DNA of 39,761 nt from DASRWD01 sp044507975. GTDB lineage: Bacteria > Deinococcota > Deinococci > Deinococcales > Trueperaceae. A model generated the notes under the pieces. That model was not told the origin of the DNA. It worked only from the letters and a program-made list of their open reading frames with translations, and did no database searches. This document shows, piece by piece, positions 7,242 through 15,365 of the stretch. The stretch spans positions 1 to 39,761 of the forward strand of contig JBIQIQ010000010.1 of the NCBI GenBank assembly GCA_044507975.1, in the 5' to 3' direction. The translations under genes were made by a program, and so were the position numbers. Every line of letters starts with the position of its first letter. Positions within the stretch are counted from its first letter, which is position 1.

Positions 7242-9688
7242 CACTCCTCCTCGGCCAGGTCGATGTCGCTGGGCAGGACCATGGCGGCGACGACGCGGTC
7301 GCCGTCGTCGAGGCGCTTGATCGTCACGCCCTGCGACGAGCGGCCGTAGGTGCTGACCTGGTCGACGGCGGTGCGGATCAGCTGGCTGCCCTCGGCGAGC
7401 ACGAACAGCTCCTCGCTGCCGAGGACCTTGTTCAGGCTGACCATCGCGCCGGTGCGCGAGGTCAGCTTGTGCCCGATGACGCCCTGCCCACCGCGGTTCT
7501 GGACCGGGAACTCCTTGAGGGGCGTGCGCTTGCCGAGGCCGGCCTCGGTGACCGACAGCAGCTCGGCCGTGTCCTTCTCGGACTCCGGCACGACGGCCAA
7601 CGACACGACCTCGTCGCCCTTCCGGAGCCGGATGCCGATGACGCCCTGGGTCGCCCTGCCGGTCTCGCGGGCACCGCGCTCCTCGAAGCGGATCGCCTGG
7701 CCAGTGCGGGTGCCGAGCACGACGTCGGCGGTGCCGTCGGTCACCCGGACGGCCACGAGCTCGTCGCCGTCGACGAGGTTGATCGCTACGAGCCCGGCGT
7801 TGTTGATGTTGCCGTACTCCGAGATCGCGGTGCGTTTCACGAGGCCGCCCTTGGTGGCGAACACGAAGCAGCCGCCCAGGTCGAAGCTCTTGATGGCGAG
7901 CACGGTCTGGACGACCTCGTCGTCGACCAGCTGCGGGAGCACGTTCCGGATGTGCCCGCCGCGAGCGTTGCGGTCGAACTCCGGCAGGTCGTAGATCTTC
8001 TCGCGGTAGACCCGCCCGCGGTTCGTGAAGAACAGCAGGAAGTCGTGCGAGCTGCCCACGAGCAGCATCGTGTTGAGGTCGTCGTCCTTGGTGCGCTGGC
8101 TGGCGACGCCCCGCCCGCCGCGGCCCTGGGAGCGGTACGCCGTGATGGGGGTGCGCTTGACGTAGCCCTGGCGCGTGAGCGTGACGACCATCTTCTCCTC
8201 GGGGATGAGGTCGTCCTCGTCGAAGCCGTCGGACAGGTCGACGATCTGGGTGCGGCGCTCGTCGCCGAAGCGCTTCTTGACGTCGAGCAGCTCGGCCCTG
8301 ATCACGCGCCACAGCTCGACCTCGTCGGCGAGGATCAGCTCGAGGCGCGCGATCTCCTCCTGGAGCTCGCGGTACTCGTCGTTGATCTTCTCGCGCTCCA
8401 GGCCCGTGAGCCGCTGCAGGCGCATGTCGAGGACGGCCTGGGCCTGCACCTCCGACATGCCGAACTCCCGCATGAGGCCGTCGCGCGCAGAGGGGCCGTC
8501 CTTCGAGGACCGGATGAGCGCGATGACGGCGTCGAGGTTGTCGAGAGCGATCAGGTAGCCCTCGAGCACGTGGGCGCGCTCGCGCGCCTTGGTCAGGTCG
8601 TAGCGCGTGCGGCGCGTGACGACGCTGGCGCGGTGCGCGAGGAAGTGCTGGAGCATGCCGCGCATCGGCATGAGGCGCGGCGCGCGGTCGACGATGACGA
8701 CGTTGTTGACCGCGAACGTCGTCTGGAGCTGCGTGAACTTGTAGAGACGGTTGAGCACCGACTGCGGCCGTGCCCCGCGCTTGAGCTCGAAGACGATGCG
8801 CATGCCCTGGCGGTCCGACTCGTCGCGCAGGGTGGAGATCTCCTCGATCTTCTTGGCGCGCACGAGCTGGGCGACCGTCTGGATGAGGGAGGTCTTGTTG
8901 ACCTGGTACGGGATCTCGGTGACGACGATCGAGGCTCGGCCGCCCCGCTCCTCGATGCGGGCCCTGCCGCGCACGCGGATGGAGCCGCGCCCCGTCTCGA
9001 TGGCCTGCCTGATGCCGTCGCGCCCGATGACGCCGCCCGTCGGGAAGTCGGGGCCCTTGATGTGCTTCATCAGGGTCTCGGTCGTGGCCTCGGGGTCCTC
9101 GATAAGGGCGACGAGGGCGTCGACGACCTCGCCGAGGTTGTGGGGGGCGAGGTTCGTCGCCATGCCCACGGCGATGCCGGCCGCGCCGTTGACGACCAGG
9201 TTGGGGACGGCCGAGGGCAGGACCTCCGGCTCCGAGGAGGTGCCGTCGAAGTTGGGTATGAAGTCGACGGTCTCCTTGTCGATGTCGGCGAGCATCGCCT
9301 CCGAGACGGCCGTGAGACGGGCCTCGGTGTAGCGGTAGGCGGCCGCCGGGTCCCCGTCGATGGAGCCGAAGTTCCCCTGGCCGTCGACGAGCGTGTAGCG
9401 CAGGTTCCACGGCTGCGCGAGGCGGACCATGGCGTCGTAGATGGCCTGGTCGCCGTGGGGGTGGTACTTGCCGATGACCTCGCCGACGACGCCGGCGCTC
9501 TTCGAATGCTTGCGGTTCGACGCCAAGCCCATCTGGTTCATGCCGTGCAGGATGCGGCGCTGGACCGGCTTGAGGCCGTCGCGGACGTCTGGCAACGCCC
9601 GGTCGACGATGACGGACATCGCGTAGTTGATGAAACTGCGCTTGATCTCGTCCGTGATCTGGACCGGGACGACTTCTCCTTCGTGCAC
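7241..9688 (-). CDS. gyrA: DNA gyrase subunit A
   Basis: An 815-residue type IIA topoisomerase subunit that cuts and religates DNA to introduce negative supercoils with GyrB. Landmarks: the N-terminal ALPDVRDGLKPVQRRIL, the 5Y-CAP site with the catalytic Tyr in AAYRYTEARL, a central coiled-coil domain, and a C-terminal six-bladed wrapping domain opening with a GyrA box reading QGRGGRG. The position equivalent to E. coli Ser83 is Gln (codon at 9446-9448) while Asp87 is kept. I prefer GTG at 9688, which is 5 nt after AGGAGG; TTG at 9691 would leave only 2 nt. First gene of the gyrA / nucleoside hydrolase / ftsE set. Confidence 0.95.
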   Translation of the reverse strand: MHEGEVVPVQITDEIKRSFINYAMSVIVDRALPDVRDGLKPVQRRILHGMNQMGLASNRKHSKSAGVVGEVIGKYHPHGDQAIYDAMVRLAQPWNLRYTLVDGQGNFGSIDGDPAAAYRYTEARLTAVSEAMLADIDKETVDFIPNFDGTSSEPEVLPSAVPNLVVNGAAGIAVGMATNLAPHNLGEVVDALVALIEDPEATTETLMKHIKGPDFPTGGVIGRDGIRQAIETGRGSIRVRGRARIEERGGRASIVVTEIPYQVNKTSLIQTVAQLVRAKKIEEISTLRDESDRQGMRIVFELKRGARPQSVLNRLYKFTQLQTTFAVNNVVIVDRAPRLMPMRGMLQHFLAHRASVVTRRTRYDLTKARERAHVLEGYLIALDNLDAVIALIRSSKDGPSARDGLMREFGMSEVQAQAVLDMRLQRLTGLEREKINDEYRELQEEIARLELILADEVELWRVIRAELLDVKKRFGDERRTQIVDLSDGFDEDDLIPEEKMVVTLTRQGYVKRTPITAYRSQGRGGRGVASQRTKDDDLNTMLLVGSSHDFLLFFTNRGRVYREKIYDLPEFDRNARGGHIRNVLPQLVDDEVVQTVLAIKSFDLGGCFVFATKGGLVKRTAISEYGNINNAGLVAINLVDGDELVAVRVTDGTADVVLGTRTGQAIRFEERGARETGRATQGVIGIRLRKGDEVVSLAVVPESEKDTAELLSVTEAGLGKRTPLKEFPVQNRGGQGVIGHKLTSRTGAMVSLNKVLGSEELFVLAEGSQLIRTAVDQVSTYGRSSQGVTIKRLDDGDRVVAAMVLPSDIDLAEEE

Positions 9689-9770
9689 CAAAGCCTCCTG
9701 GCCCGCGCGTGGCCGGCGCCGGGCGGCAGCCCGGGCACGTGTCGAATGACCGCGCGCGGCCCGACGTAGG

Positions 9771-9776
9771 AGTCTA
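9771..9776 (-). promoter_or_regulatory. -10 box TAGACT for gyrA
   Basis: Read on the minus strand as TGG-TAGACT (extended -10). It gives a 5' leader of roughly 75 nt carrying the AGGAGG ribosome site, unlike the leaderless genes nearby. Confidence 0.5.
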
Positions 9777-9860
9777 CCATCCGCGTCCCCAGCGGCACGA
9801 ACCCGGGGTTGCGGCGCGCCGGGCGAGCGCCGGCCCGGCCCGCGCGCGCGGGCCGGGTGG

Positions 9861-9866
9861 TAGCTT
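9861..9866 (+). promoter_or_regulatory. -10 box TAGCTT, leaderless type
   Basis: Lies 7 nt upstream of the purB ATG at 9874. Confidence 0.55.
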
Positions 9867-9873
9867 CGCGGCG

Positions 9874-11178
9874 ATGATCGACCGCTACGCGACGCCCGAG
9901 ATGAAGGCGCTCTGGAGCGAGGCCGAGCGCTACCGCGCCTGGCTCGAGGTCGAGCTCGCCGCCACCGCGGCGTTCGAGGAGCTGGGCGAGGTCCCGCCCG
10001 GCACCGCCGACGAGATCAGGCGCGCGCTCGCCGACCGCCCCCTCGACGAGGCGTTCGCCGAGCGCGTGGCGGAGCTCGAGGCCATGACGCGCCACGACAT
10101 CGTCGCCTTCACCCGTGCGCTGGCCGAGCGGGTCGGCGAGAGCGCGCGGTGGGTCCACTACGGGCTCACCTCCACCGACGTAGTCGACACCGCCCAGAAC
10201 GTGCTGCTCGTGCGGGCGGTCGACCTGATCGCGGAGGACCTCGCGCGCGTCTCGCAGCGCCTCAAGGCCCTCGCGGCCGAGCACAGGCACACTCTCACCA
10301 TCGGGCGCACGCACGGGATCCACGCCGAGCCGACCACGTTCGGACTCAAGCTCCTCAACCTGCACGCCGCCTTCGAGCGCGACCGCCGCCGCCTGGCCGC
10401 CGCCCGCGAGGCGGTGGGCGTGGCCATGATCAGCGGCTCGGTGGGCACGTACGCGCACGTGCCGCCGCAGGTCGAGCGGGGCGTGGCGTCGGCGCTGGGC
10501 CTCGAGCCCGACCCGGTCACCAACCAGACGGTGGCCCGCGACCGCCACGCCGAGCTCCTCGCCGCGCTCGCCCTGATCGGCACCAGCGTCGAGCGCGTGG
10601 CCGTCGAGGTCCGGCACCTGCAGCGCACCGAGGTGCGGGAGGCACAGGAGGGCTTCGCGACCGGCCAGACGGGGTCGTCCTCGATGCCGCACAAGAAGAA
10701 CCCCATCGCCAGCGAGAACCTCACCGGGGTCGCGCGGCTGCTGCGCTCGCAGCTCCAGGCCGCCCTCGAGGACGTGGCGCTCTGGCACGAGCGCGACATC
10801 AGCCACTCCTCGGTCGAGCGGGTGATCCTGCCGGACGCCACGACGCTGGCGAGCTACGCGCTGCGGCGCCTGGACAGGGTGCTGGCCGACCTCGTCGTCT
10901 ACCCGGAGCGCATGGCCGCCAACGTGGACCTGCTGGGCGGCCTGGTCTTCTCGCAGAGGGTGCTGCACGCGCTCATCGACTCCGGGCTGGCGCGCGAGGA
11001 GGCCTACGACGTCGTCCAGGGCGCCTCGCTGAGGAGCCTGGAAGGCGGCGGCCACCTCAAGGAGCTCGTGAGGAGCGACCCGCGCTGCCGGCTCTCGCCC
11101 CGGGAGCTCGACGACGCCTTCGACCCGGGCTGGTACCTGAGGCACGTCGACGAGGTGTTCGCCCGCTTCGGTCTCTAG
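9874..11178 (+). CDS. purB: Adenylosuccinate lyase
   Basis: A 434-residue enzyme of the fumarase/aspartase superfamily. It acts twice in purine synthesis: it releases fumarate from SAICAR and from adenylosuccinate. The superfamily signature is present as SSSMPHKKNPI (about residue 268), with HYGLTSTDV and GRTHGIHAEPTT as the other conserved blocks. The start at 9874 places the protein directly after its TAGCTT box and gives MIDRYATPEM, the usual PurB N-terminus. The stop lies inside a 13-bp tandem duplication. It is followed by purC-purS with a separate promoter. Confidence 0.96.
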   Translation: MIDRYATPEMKALWSEAERYRAWLEVELAATAAFEELGEVPPGTADEIRRALADRPLDEAFAERVAELEAMTRHDIVAFTRALAERVGESARWVHYGLTSTDVVDTAQNVLLVRAVDLIAEDLARVSQRLKALAAEHRHTLTIGRTHGIHAEPTTFGLKLLNLHAAFERDRRRLAAAREAVGVAMISGSVGTYAHVPPQVERGVASALGLEPDPVTNQTVARDRHAELLAALALIGTSVERVAVEVRHLQRTEVREAQEGFATGQTGSSSMPHKKNPIASENLTGVARLLRSQLQAALEDVALWHERDISHSSVERVILPDATTLASYALRRLDRVLADLVVYPERMAANVDLLGGLVFSQRVLHALIDSGLAREEAYDVVQGASLRSLEGGGHLKELVRSDPRCRLSPRELDDAFDPGWYLRHVDEVFARFGL

Positions 11179-11197
11179 CGGGCCTCTCTAGCGGGCC
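11172..11197. repeat. 13-bp perfect tandem duplication at the purB stop
   Basis: TCTCTAGCGGGCC occurs twice in a row (11172-11184 and 11185-11197). The first copy contains the purB TAG stop. It looks like a recent replication slippage. Confidence 0.9.
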
Positions 11198-11213
11198 GCC
11201 GGCCACCGTTGGC

Positions 11214-11219
11214 TATCAT
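11214..11219 (+). promoter_or_regulatory. -10 box TATCAT, leaderless type
   Basis: Lies 6 nt upstream of the purC GTG at 11226. Confidence 0.6.
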
Positions 11220-11225
11220 CCGGGC

Positions 11226-12284
11226 GTGAACGAGCACGCGCGCAAGGAGCTCCTCTACGAGGGCAAGGCCAAGCGTCTCTACGCCACCGGCGAGCCGGAC
11301 GTGGTCCTGGTCGAGTTCAAGGACGACGCCACGGCCTTCAACGCCCAGAAGAGGGGCGTGGTCGTCGGCAAGGGCGCCGCCAACAACCAGATCACGCAGC
11401 GCGTGTTCGAGGCGCTGGGTGCCGTAGGCATCCCGACGCACTTCGTGGAGCGCGTCTCAGACACCGAGCACCTGGCGACGCGCGTGGAGATCGTGCCGCT
11501 CGAGGTCGTCGTTCGCAACCGCGCCGCAGGCAGCTTCGCGTCGCGCTACGGCATCGAGGAGGGCGGGGAGCTGTCGCCGATCGTCGTCGAGTGGTACGTC
11601 AAGTCGGACGCCCTCGGCGACCCGCTCGTCAACGACGCCGGCGCCGTCGCGCTCGGCCTCGCGAGCGAGGAGGACCTGGCCCAGCTCTTCGAGCTCGCCA
11701 CCGCGGTCAACGACGCCCTGCGCGCCTACTTCGCCCGCATCGGGCTCGACCTCGTGGACCTCAAGCTCGAGTTCGGGCGCACCGCGGACGGCGACCTCGT
11801 GCTCGCCGACGAGGTCAGCCCCGACACCTGCCGCCTCTGGGACCTGAGCTCCGGCGAGCGCCTCGACAAGGACCGATTCCGCCGCGACCTGGGCGGCGTC
11901 GAGGACGCTTACGCCGAGGTGCTGAGGCGCGTCCTCGGCGCCGAGGGCGACCCCGAGGCGTTCGCGGCGGCGTACGAGCCCCTGGAGGACAGCCCGGGCG
12001 AGTCGCGCACCGCGGGCCACGGCGGCCACGCGCACGAGCGGCGCGCGGTCGTCAGCGTGATGCTCAAGCCCTCGATCCTGGACCCCCAGGGCAGGGCGGT
12101 GCTGGAGACCCTGAAGCGCCTCGGGTACGGCGCCGTGCGCGACGTGAGGGTGGGCAAGCGCATCGAGGTCGAGCTGGAGGGCGAGCCGGAGGAGGCCATG
12201 CGCCAGCTGCGCGAGATGTCGGAGAAGGTCCTGTCCAACCCCGTGATGGAGGAGTACGACCTGGAGCTCGAGGAGGGTGACTGA
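11226..12284 (+). CDS. purC: PurC-PurS fusion: SAICAR synthetase plus FGAM synthase small subunit
   Basis: A 352-residue protein. Residues 1 to about 240 are SAICAR synthetase (KELLYEGKAKRLY near the start, VVVRNRAAGSF, LVDLKLEFGR, ADEVSPDTCRLWD), which joins aspartate to CAIR. After a Gly/His-rich linker (about 250-275), residues from about 276 form a complete PurS: VVSVMLKPSILDPQGRAV and a tail VMEEYDLELEE. PurS is normally a separate ~80-residue subunit that docks PurQ to PurL. There is no stop and no plausible restart between the two parts. purQ and purL are not in the window. Start is GTG with TATCAT 6 nt upstream. Confidence 0.9.
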   Translation: MNEHARKELLYEGKAKRLYATGEPDVVLVEFKDDATAFNAQKRGVVVGKGAANNQITQRVFEALGAVGIPTHFVERVSDTEHLATRVEIVPLEVVVRNRAAGSFASRYGIEEGGELSPIVVEWYVKSDALGDPLVNDAGAVALGLASEEDLAQLFELATAVNDALRAYFARIGLDLVDLKLEFGRTADGDLVLADEVSPDTCRLWDLSSGERLDKDRFRRDLGGVEDAYAEVLRRVLGAEGDPEAFAAAYEPLEDSPGESRTAGHGGHAHERRAVVSVMLKPSILDPQGRAVLETLKRLGYGAVRDVRVGKRIEVELEGEPEEAMRQLREMSEKVLSNPVMEEYDLELEEGD

Positions 12285-13116
12285 GCCCGTCGCCGCGCGG
12301 CTCGACGTGCCGGGCGTCGGTCCGGTCACCGTCCACCGCTGGGCGGCGAGCGGCGAGGCCAGGCGTCCGCTCGTCATCGTCCACGGCTACGCCGAGCACG
12401 CTTTGCGCCACCGTCGGCTAGCGGAGGCGGCCGCGCAGGCCGGGCACGCCGTCGTCGCGGTCGACCTGCCGGGCCACGGCCGCAGCGACGGCCCGCGCGC
12501 GCTGGTCAGGTCGTACGAGCCGCTGCTGGCAGCGGTCGCGGCGGCCGTGGAGGCTGCCGCCGAGGCGGGGTCGGAGCGGCCCGCCCTGTTCGGCCACTCG
12601 ATGGGCGGCGCGGTGGCACTGGCCTTCGGGCTGGCGCGGCCGGAGTCCGTCAGCAGCCTCGTCCTCTCAGCTCCCTACCTGCTCGACGCCCAGCGACGGC
12701 CAGCCTGGATGACGGCTCTCGCCGGGCCCGTGGCCGCGCTCGCCCCGACGCTGCCCGTCGTGCGCCTCGACGCGAGCCAGCTGTCGCGGGACCCCCGGGT
12801 GGGGGCGGCCTACCGCGCCGACCCGCTGGTGCGCTCCGGGGGCGTCGCGGCGGCGACGGGGCATACGCTGACCTGGATGGGCGCCGACCTGCTGGCGCGG
12901 GCGGGCTCCCTGGCCCTGCCCACCCTGGTCCTCCACGGCGATGACGACGGGGTGGCCAGCGTCGAGGGCAGCCGGCGGCTGGCGGCGGCGGCCCCGGCCG
13001 GCACGGTCGAGCTGCTCACGTTCACGGGCGCCTACCACGAGCTGCACAACGAGCCGGAGGAGACCGGCGTACCGCAGCGCTTCGTCGCGGCGGTCCTCGC
13101 GTTCCTCGTGCGCTAG
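12277..13116 (+). CDS. Alpha/beta hydrolase, monoacylglycerol lipase-like
   Basis: A 279-residue serine hydrolase. The oxyanion region HGYAEHALRHRRLAEA (about residue 35) and the nucleophile elbow GHSMGGA (about 107) are typical of monoglyceride lipases and lysophospholipases. The triad is completed by Asp in LHGDDDGVAS (about 226) and His in YHELHNEPE (about 254). No signal peptide, so cytoplasmic. The GTG start overlaps the end of purC-purS by 8 nt; an alternative GTG lies ten codons in. Its TAG stop shares one CTAG with the stop of the convergent PatB-type gene. Natural substrate unknown. Confidence 0.82.
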   Translation: MTEPVAARLDVPGVGPVTVHRWAASGEARRPLVIVHGYAEHALRHRRLAEAAAQAGHAVVAVDLPGHGRSDGPRALVRSYEPLLAAVAAAVEAAAEAGSERPALFGHSMGGAVALAFGLARPESVSSLVLSAPYLLDAQRRPAWMTALAGPVAALAPTLPVVRLDASQLSRDPRVGAAYRADPLVRSGGVAAATGHTLTWMGADLLARAGSLALPTLVLHGDDDGVASVEGSRRLAAAAPAGTVELLTFTGAYHELHNEPEETGVPQRFVAAVLAFLVR

Positions 13117-14276
13117 GGGACGGGTGCCAACGCGCTCGACAGCCGGTCGAGGGCCTCCTCCAGCACCTCGTGGCAGGTGGCGAAGTTCAGCCGGACGAAG
13201 CCCGCGCCGCCCTTGCCGAAATCGGCGCCCTCGTTGAGGCCGACCTTGGCGACCTCCGCCAGACGCGCGGCCGGCGCTTCACCCAGGCCGGTCTGGCGCA
13301 GGTCCACCCACGCCAGGTAGGTGGCCTCGGGCACGTGCACCGCGGCGCCCGGCAGCTCGGCGCGCACGCGCTCGACGACGCGGTCGCGGTTCCCCTCGAG
13401 GTAGGCCAGGGCCTCCCGTAGCCAGCCGTCGCCGTGCGCGTAGGCGGCCTCGGTGGCGGCCTCCGCCAGGCGGCTCGGCCAGGAGTGGACGCCGCCGGTC
13501 GCCGCGGAGAGCCTCTCGACGGCCTCCGGGCCGCTCGTCAGCGCGAAGCTGATCCCCAGGCCGGGGAAGTTGAAGGCCTTGGTAGGCCCGTAGAGCGTCA
13601 GGGTGCGGGCGGCGACCTCGTCGCTCAGCGACGCGAAAGGCACATGCCGCCCCCCGAAGGCGATGTCGGCGTGCAGCTCGTCGGATACGACCATGAGGCC
13701 GTGCTCGAGCGCCAGCTCCGCCAGGGCCTCGAGCTCGGCTCGCGTGTACATGAGGCCGATGGGGTTGTGCGGGTTGCAGAGCATGAGCAGCTTCGTGCGG
13801 GGGGTCACCGCCGCTCTCAGCGCGTCGAGATCGAGCTCGTAGCGCCCTTCGCCCCGCACCAGCTCCACCTCCACCGGCACGCGGCCGGTCTCGAGCACGG
13901 ACCGCTTGAAAGGCGGGTAGAGGGGGGTGAGCAGCAGCACCTCGTCGCCCGGCTCCGAGTACGCCCGGCAGCCGTAAGCGAAGCCGGCGGCGGTCGAGCC
14001 CAGCGACGTGATCCCGTCGACGGGAAAGCTGGCTCCGTAGCGGCCGCTCAGCCGCGCGGCGACCGCCTCGTATAGGCCCGGCCTGCCCCCGCCGGGCGGG
14101 TAGCCGAGGTCCTCGGTGTCGACGTGCGCCTTGATCGCGTCCTTGATCGCGCCCGCGATCGCGAAGTCCATCTCCGCGACCCAAAGTGGCAGAACGTCGT
14201 CGGGGTAGCGCCGCCACTTGGCGCAGTCGCGCTGCTTGAGCTCGCGGAGGGAGAGGGGTCTGAACGTGCTCGCCAT
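13113..14276 (-). CDS. PatB/MalY-type PLP-dependent C-S lyase (cystathionine beta-lyase family)
   Basis: A 387-residue fold-type I PLP enzyme. The N-terminal block LPLWVAEMDFAI, the phosphate and ring-binding CNPHNPIG (about 165), SDELHADI (about 198) and the Schiff-base Lys in YGPTKAFNFPGL (about 233) mark the MalY/PatB branch rather than plain aspartate aminotransferases. Such enzymes split cystathionine or other cysteine S-conjugates to pyruvate, ammonia and a thiol. The start is ATG with TACACT 6 nt upstream. It is divergent from the esterase gene, with both -10 boxes in a 49-bp interval. Confidence 0.88.
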   Translation of the reverse strand: MASTFRPLSLRELKQRDCAKWRRYPDDVLPLWVAEMDFAIAGAIKDAIKAHVDTEDLGYPPGGGRPGLYEAVAARLSGRYGASFPVDGITSLGSTAAGFAYGCRAYSEPGDEVLLLTPLYPPFKRSVLETGRVPVEVELVRGEGRYELDLDALRAAVTPRTKLLMLCNPHNPIGLMYTRAELEALAELALEHGLMVVSDELHADIAFGGRHVPFASLSDEVAARTLTLYGPTKAFNFPGLGISFALTSGPEAVERLSAATGGVHSWPSRLAEAATEAAYAHGDGWLREALAYLEGNRDRVVERVRAELPGAAVHVPEATYLAWVDLRQTGLGEAPAARLAEVAKVGLNEGADFGKGGAGFVRLNFATCHEVLEEALDRLSSALAPVP

Positions 14277-14282
14277 GCCGAG

Positions 14283-14288
14283 AGTGTA
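14283..14288 (-). promoter_or_regulatory. -10 box TACACT, leaderless type
   Basis: Lies 6 nt upstream of the ATG at 14276. Confidence 0.6.
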
Positions 14289-14313
14289 CCGCCGGCCGCG
14301 TATCCGCCCCGAT

Positions 14314-14319
14314 TAGACT
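14314..14319 (+). promoter_or_regulatory. -10 box TAGACT, leaderless type
   Basis: Lies 6 nt upstream of the esterase ATG at 14326. Confidence 0.65.
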
Positions 14320-14325
14320 CGGCGC

Positions 14326-15321
14326 ATGCGACTGCGGCTGACCGCGCCCGACTGGGCCGAGAAGCTCATCGACGACCTCACCGACATGACCCGCGACCCG
14401 CGCGACGTCGAGCCCGGCGAGGTCGTCGAGCACGAGCTGCCCGACGACGCTTACTACGAGTACGCGTTCCTGGACGCCGCTGGGAACGTCCGGCCGGACC
14501 CCGCCCGCGCCGAGCGCGCCAGGAGCATCTGGTACGGCGAGGTCAGCTACGTCACCGGTCCCGACTACCGGCCCGACCCGCTCTCCGACCCGCCGGCGGA
14601 CCTCGCCACGGGCGTGACGGACAGGCTGAGGCTGGAGAGCGCGGCCCTCGGGCAGACGCGCAGGGTGACGGTCTACACGCCTTCCATGCTGGCAGAGGGA
14701 GAGGCGGCGCCTCTCGCCGTGGTCCAGGACGGCGTGGCGTTCCAGCGCGTGGGCGGCATCCACCTGATGGTCGAGGCCCTGGCGCGCCGCGGCGAGGTAG
14801 CGCCTCTGCGGCTCGCGTTCCTGGAGCCCGTCGACAGGCTGGCCGAGTACGCGTTCTCCGAGCCCTACCTGCGCTTCGTCGAGGACGAGCTGGAGCCCGA
14901 GCTGGCCAGCCGCTACCCGCTCGGCTCGCGGCGCGTCTGGGTGGGGGCCAGCCTGGGCGCTCTCGCCTCGGCCGAGCTGGCGCTGCGGCGCGCCGAGCGC
15001 GACCCGAGCGCCGCTAGCGACGACGCCGTGCTCTCGCTCTCCGGCGCGTTCCTCGGCAACCCCGAGGAGTACGACCACTACCGGTCGCGCGACTCGTGGT
15101 TGGTCGAGCGCCTGCGCGACCCGGACGTGCCCCTGGCGGGCACCTGGCACCTGCACGTCGGCACCCTCGAGTGGCTCGAGGACGTGAACCGGGCCGCGGC
15201 CGACGCCCTCGCTGCCCGGGAGGACGTGGAGAGCGTCCTCACGGCCAGTAGCGCCGGCCACAACTGGCCTCAGTGGAAGGACGCACTGCCGCGTGCCCTG
15301 CGCACCGTCGCGGCGCGATGA
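14326..15321 (+). CDS. Enterochelin-esterase-like alpha/beta hydrolase
   Basis: A 331-residue hydrolase of the putative esterase (D/Fes) family. The N-terminal part (about 1-100) resembles the beta-sandwich that precedes the catalytic domain in Fes-like enzymes. The catalytic domain has TRRVTVYTPSML, the nucleophile Ser in VGASLGALAS (about 210) and the His in SSAGHNWPQWKDALP (about 313). No signal peptide is seen, so it is probably cytoplasmic. No siderophore genes are nearby, so the true substrate is open. Confidence 0.75.
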   Translation: MRLRLTAPDWAEKLIDDLTDMTRDPRDVEPGEVVEHELPDDAYYEYAFLDAAGNVRPDPARAERARSIWYGEVSYVTGPDYRPDPLSDPPADLATGVTDRLRLESAALGQTRRVTVYTPSMLAEGEAAPLAVVQDGVAFQRVGGIHLMVEALARRGEVAPLRLAFLEPVDRLAEYAFSEPYLRFVEDELEPELASRYPLGSRRVWVGASLGALASAELALRRAERDPSAASDDAVLSLSGAFLGNPEEYDHYRSRDSWLVERLRDPDVPLAGTWHLHVGTLEWLEDVNRAAADALAAREDVESVLTASSAGHNWPQWKDALPRALRTVAAR

Positions 15322-15353
15322 GTTTTCTCTCGGCGCGCGGGGCCGCCCGCTTC

Positions 15354-15359
15354 TATGTT
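15354..15359 (+). promoter_or_regulatory. -10 box TATGTT, leaderless type
   Basis: Lies 6 nt upstream of the ATG at 15366 and decides that start over several in-frame upstream codons. Confidence 0.55.
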
Positions 15360-15365
15360 CCTGGG

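Noticed and set aside
7469..9769. A 766-codon open frame on the plus strand opposite gyrA
   Set aside because: It is the mirror of gyrA codons in GC-rich DNA; its translation is a low-complexity mix of Asp, Val, Arg and Ala with no family features.
10149..11225. Upstream extension of the purC-purS frame into purB
   Set aside because: The region is antiphase purB coding sequence; the GTG at 11226 with its TATCAT box gives the normal PurC N-terminus.
13279..15261. A 660-codon minus-strand frame across the PatB-type and esterase genes
   Set aside because: It overlaps two well-supported genes in another frame or on the other strand and reads as Arg/Gly/Ala-rich shadow sequence.
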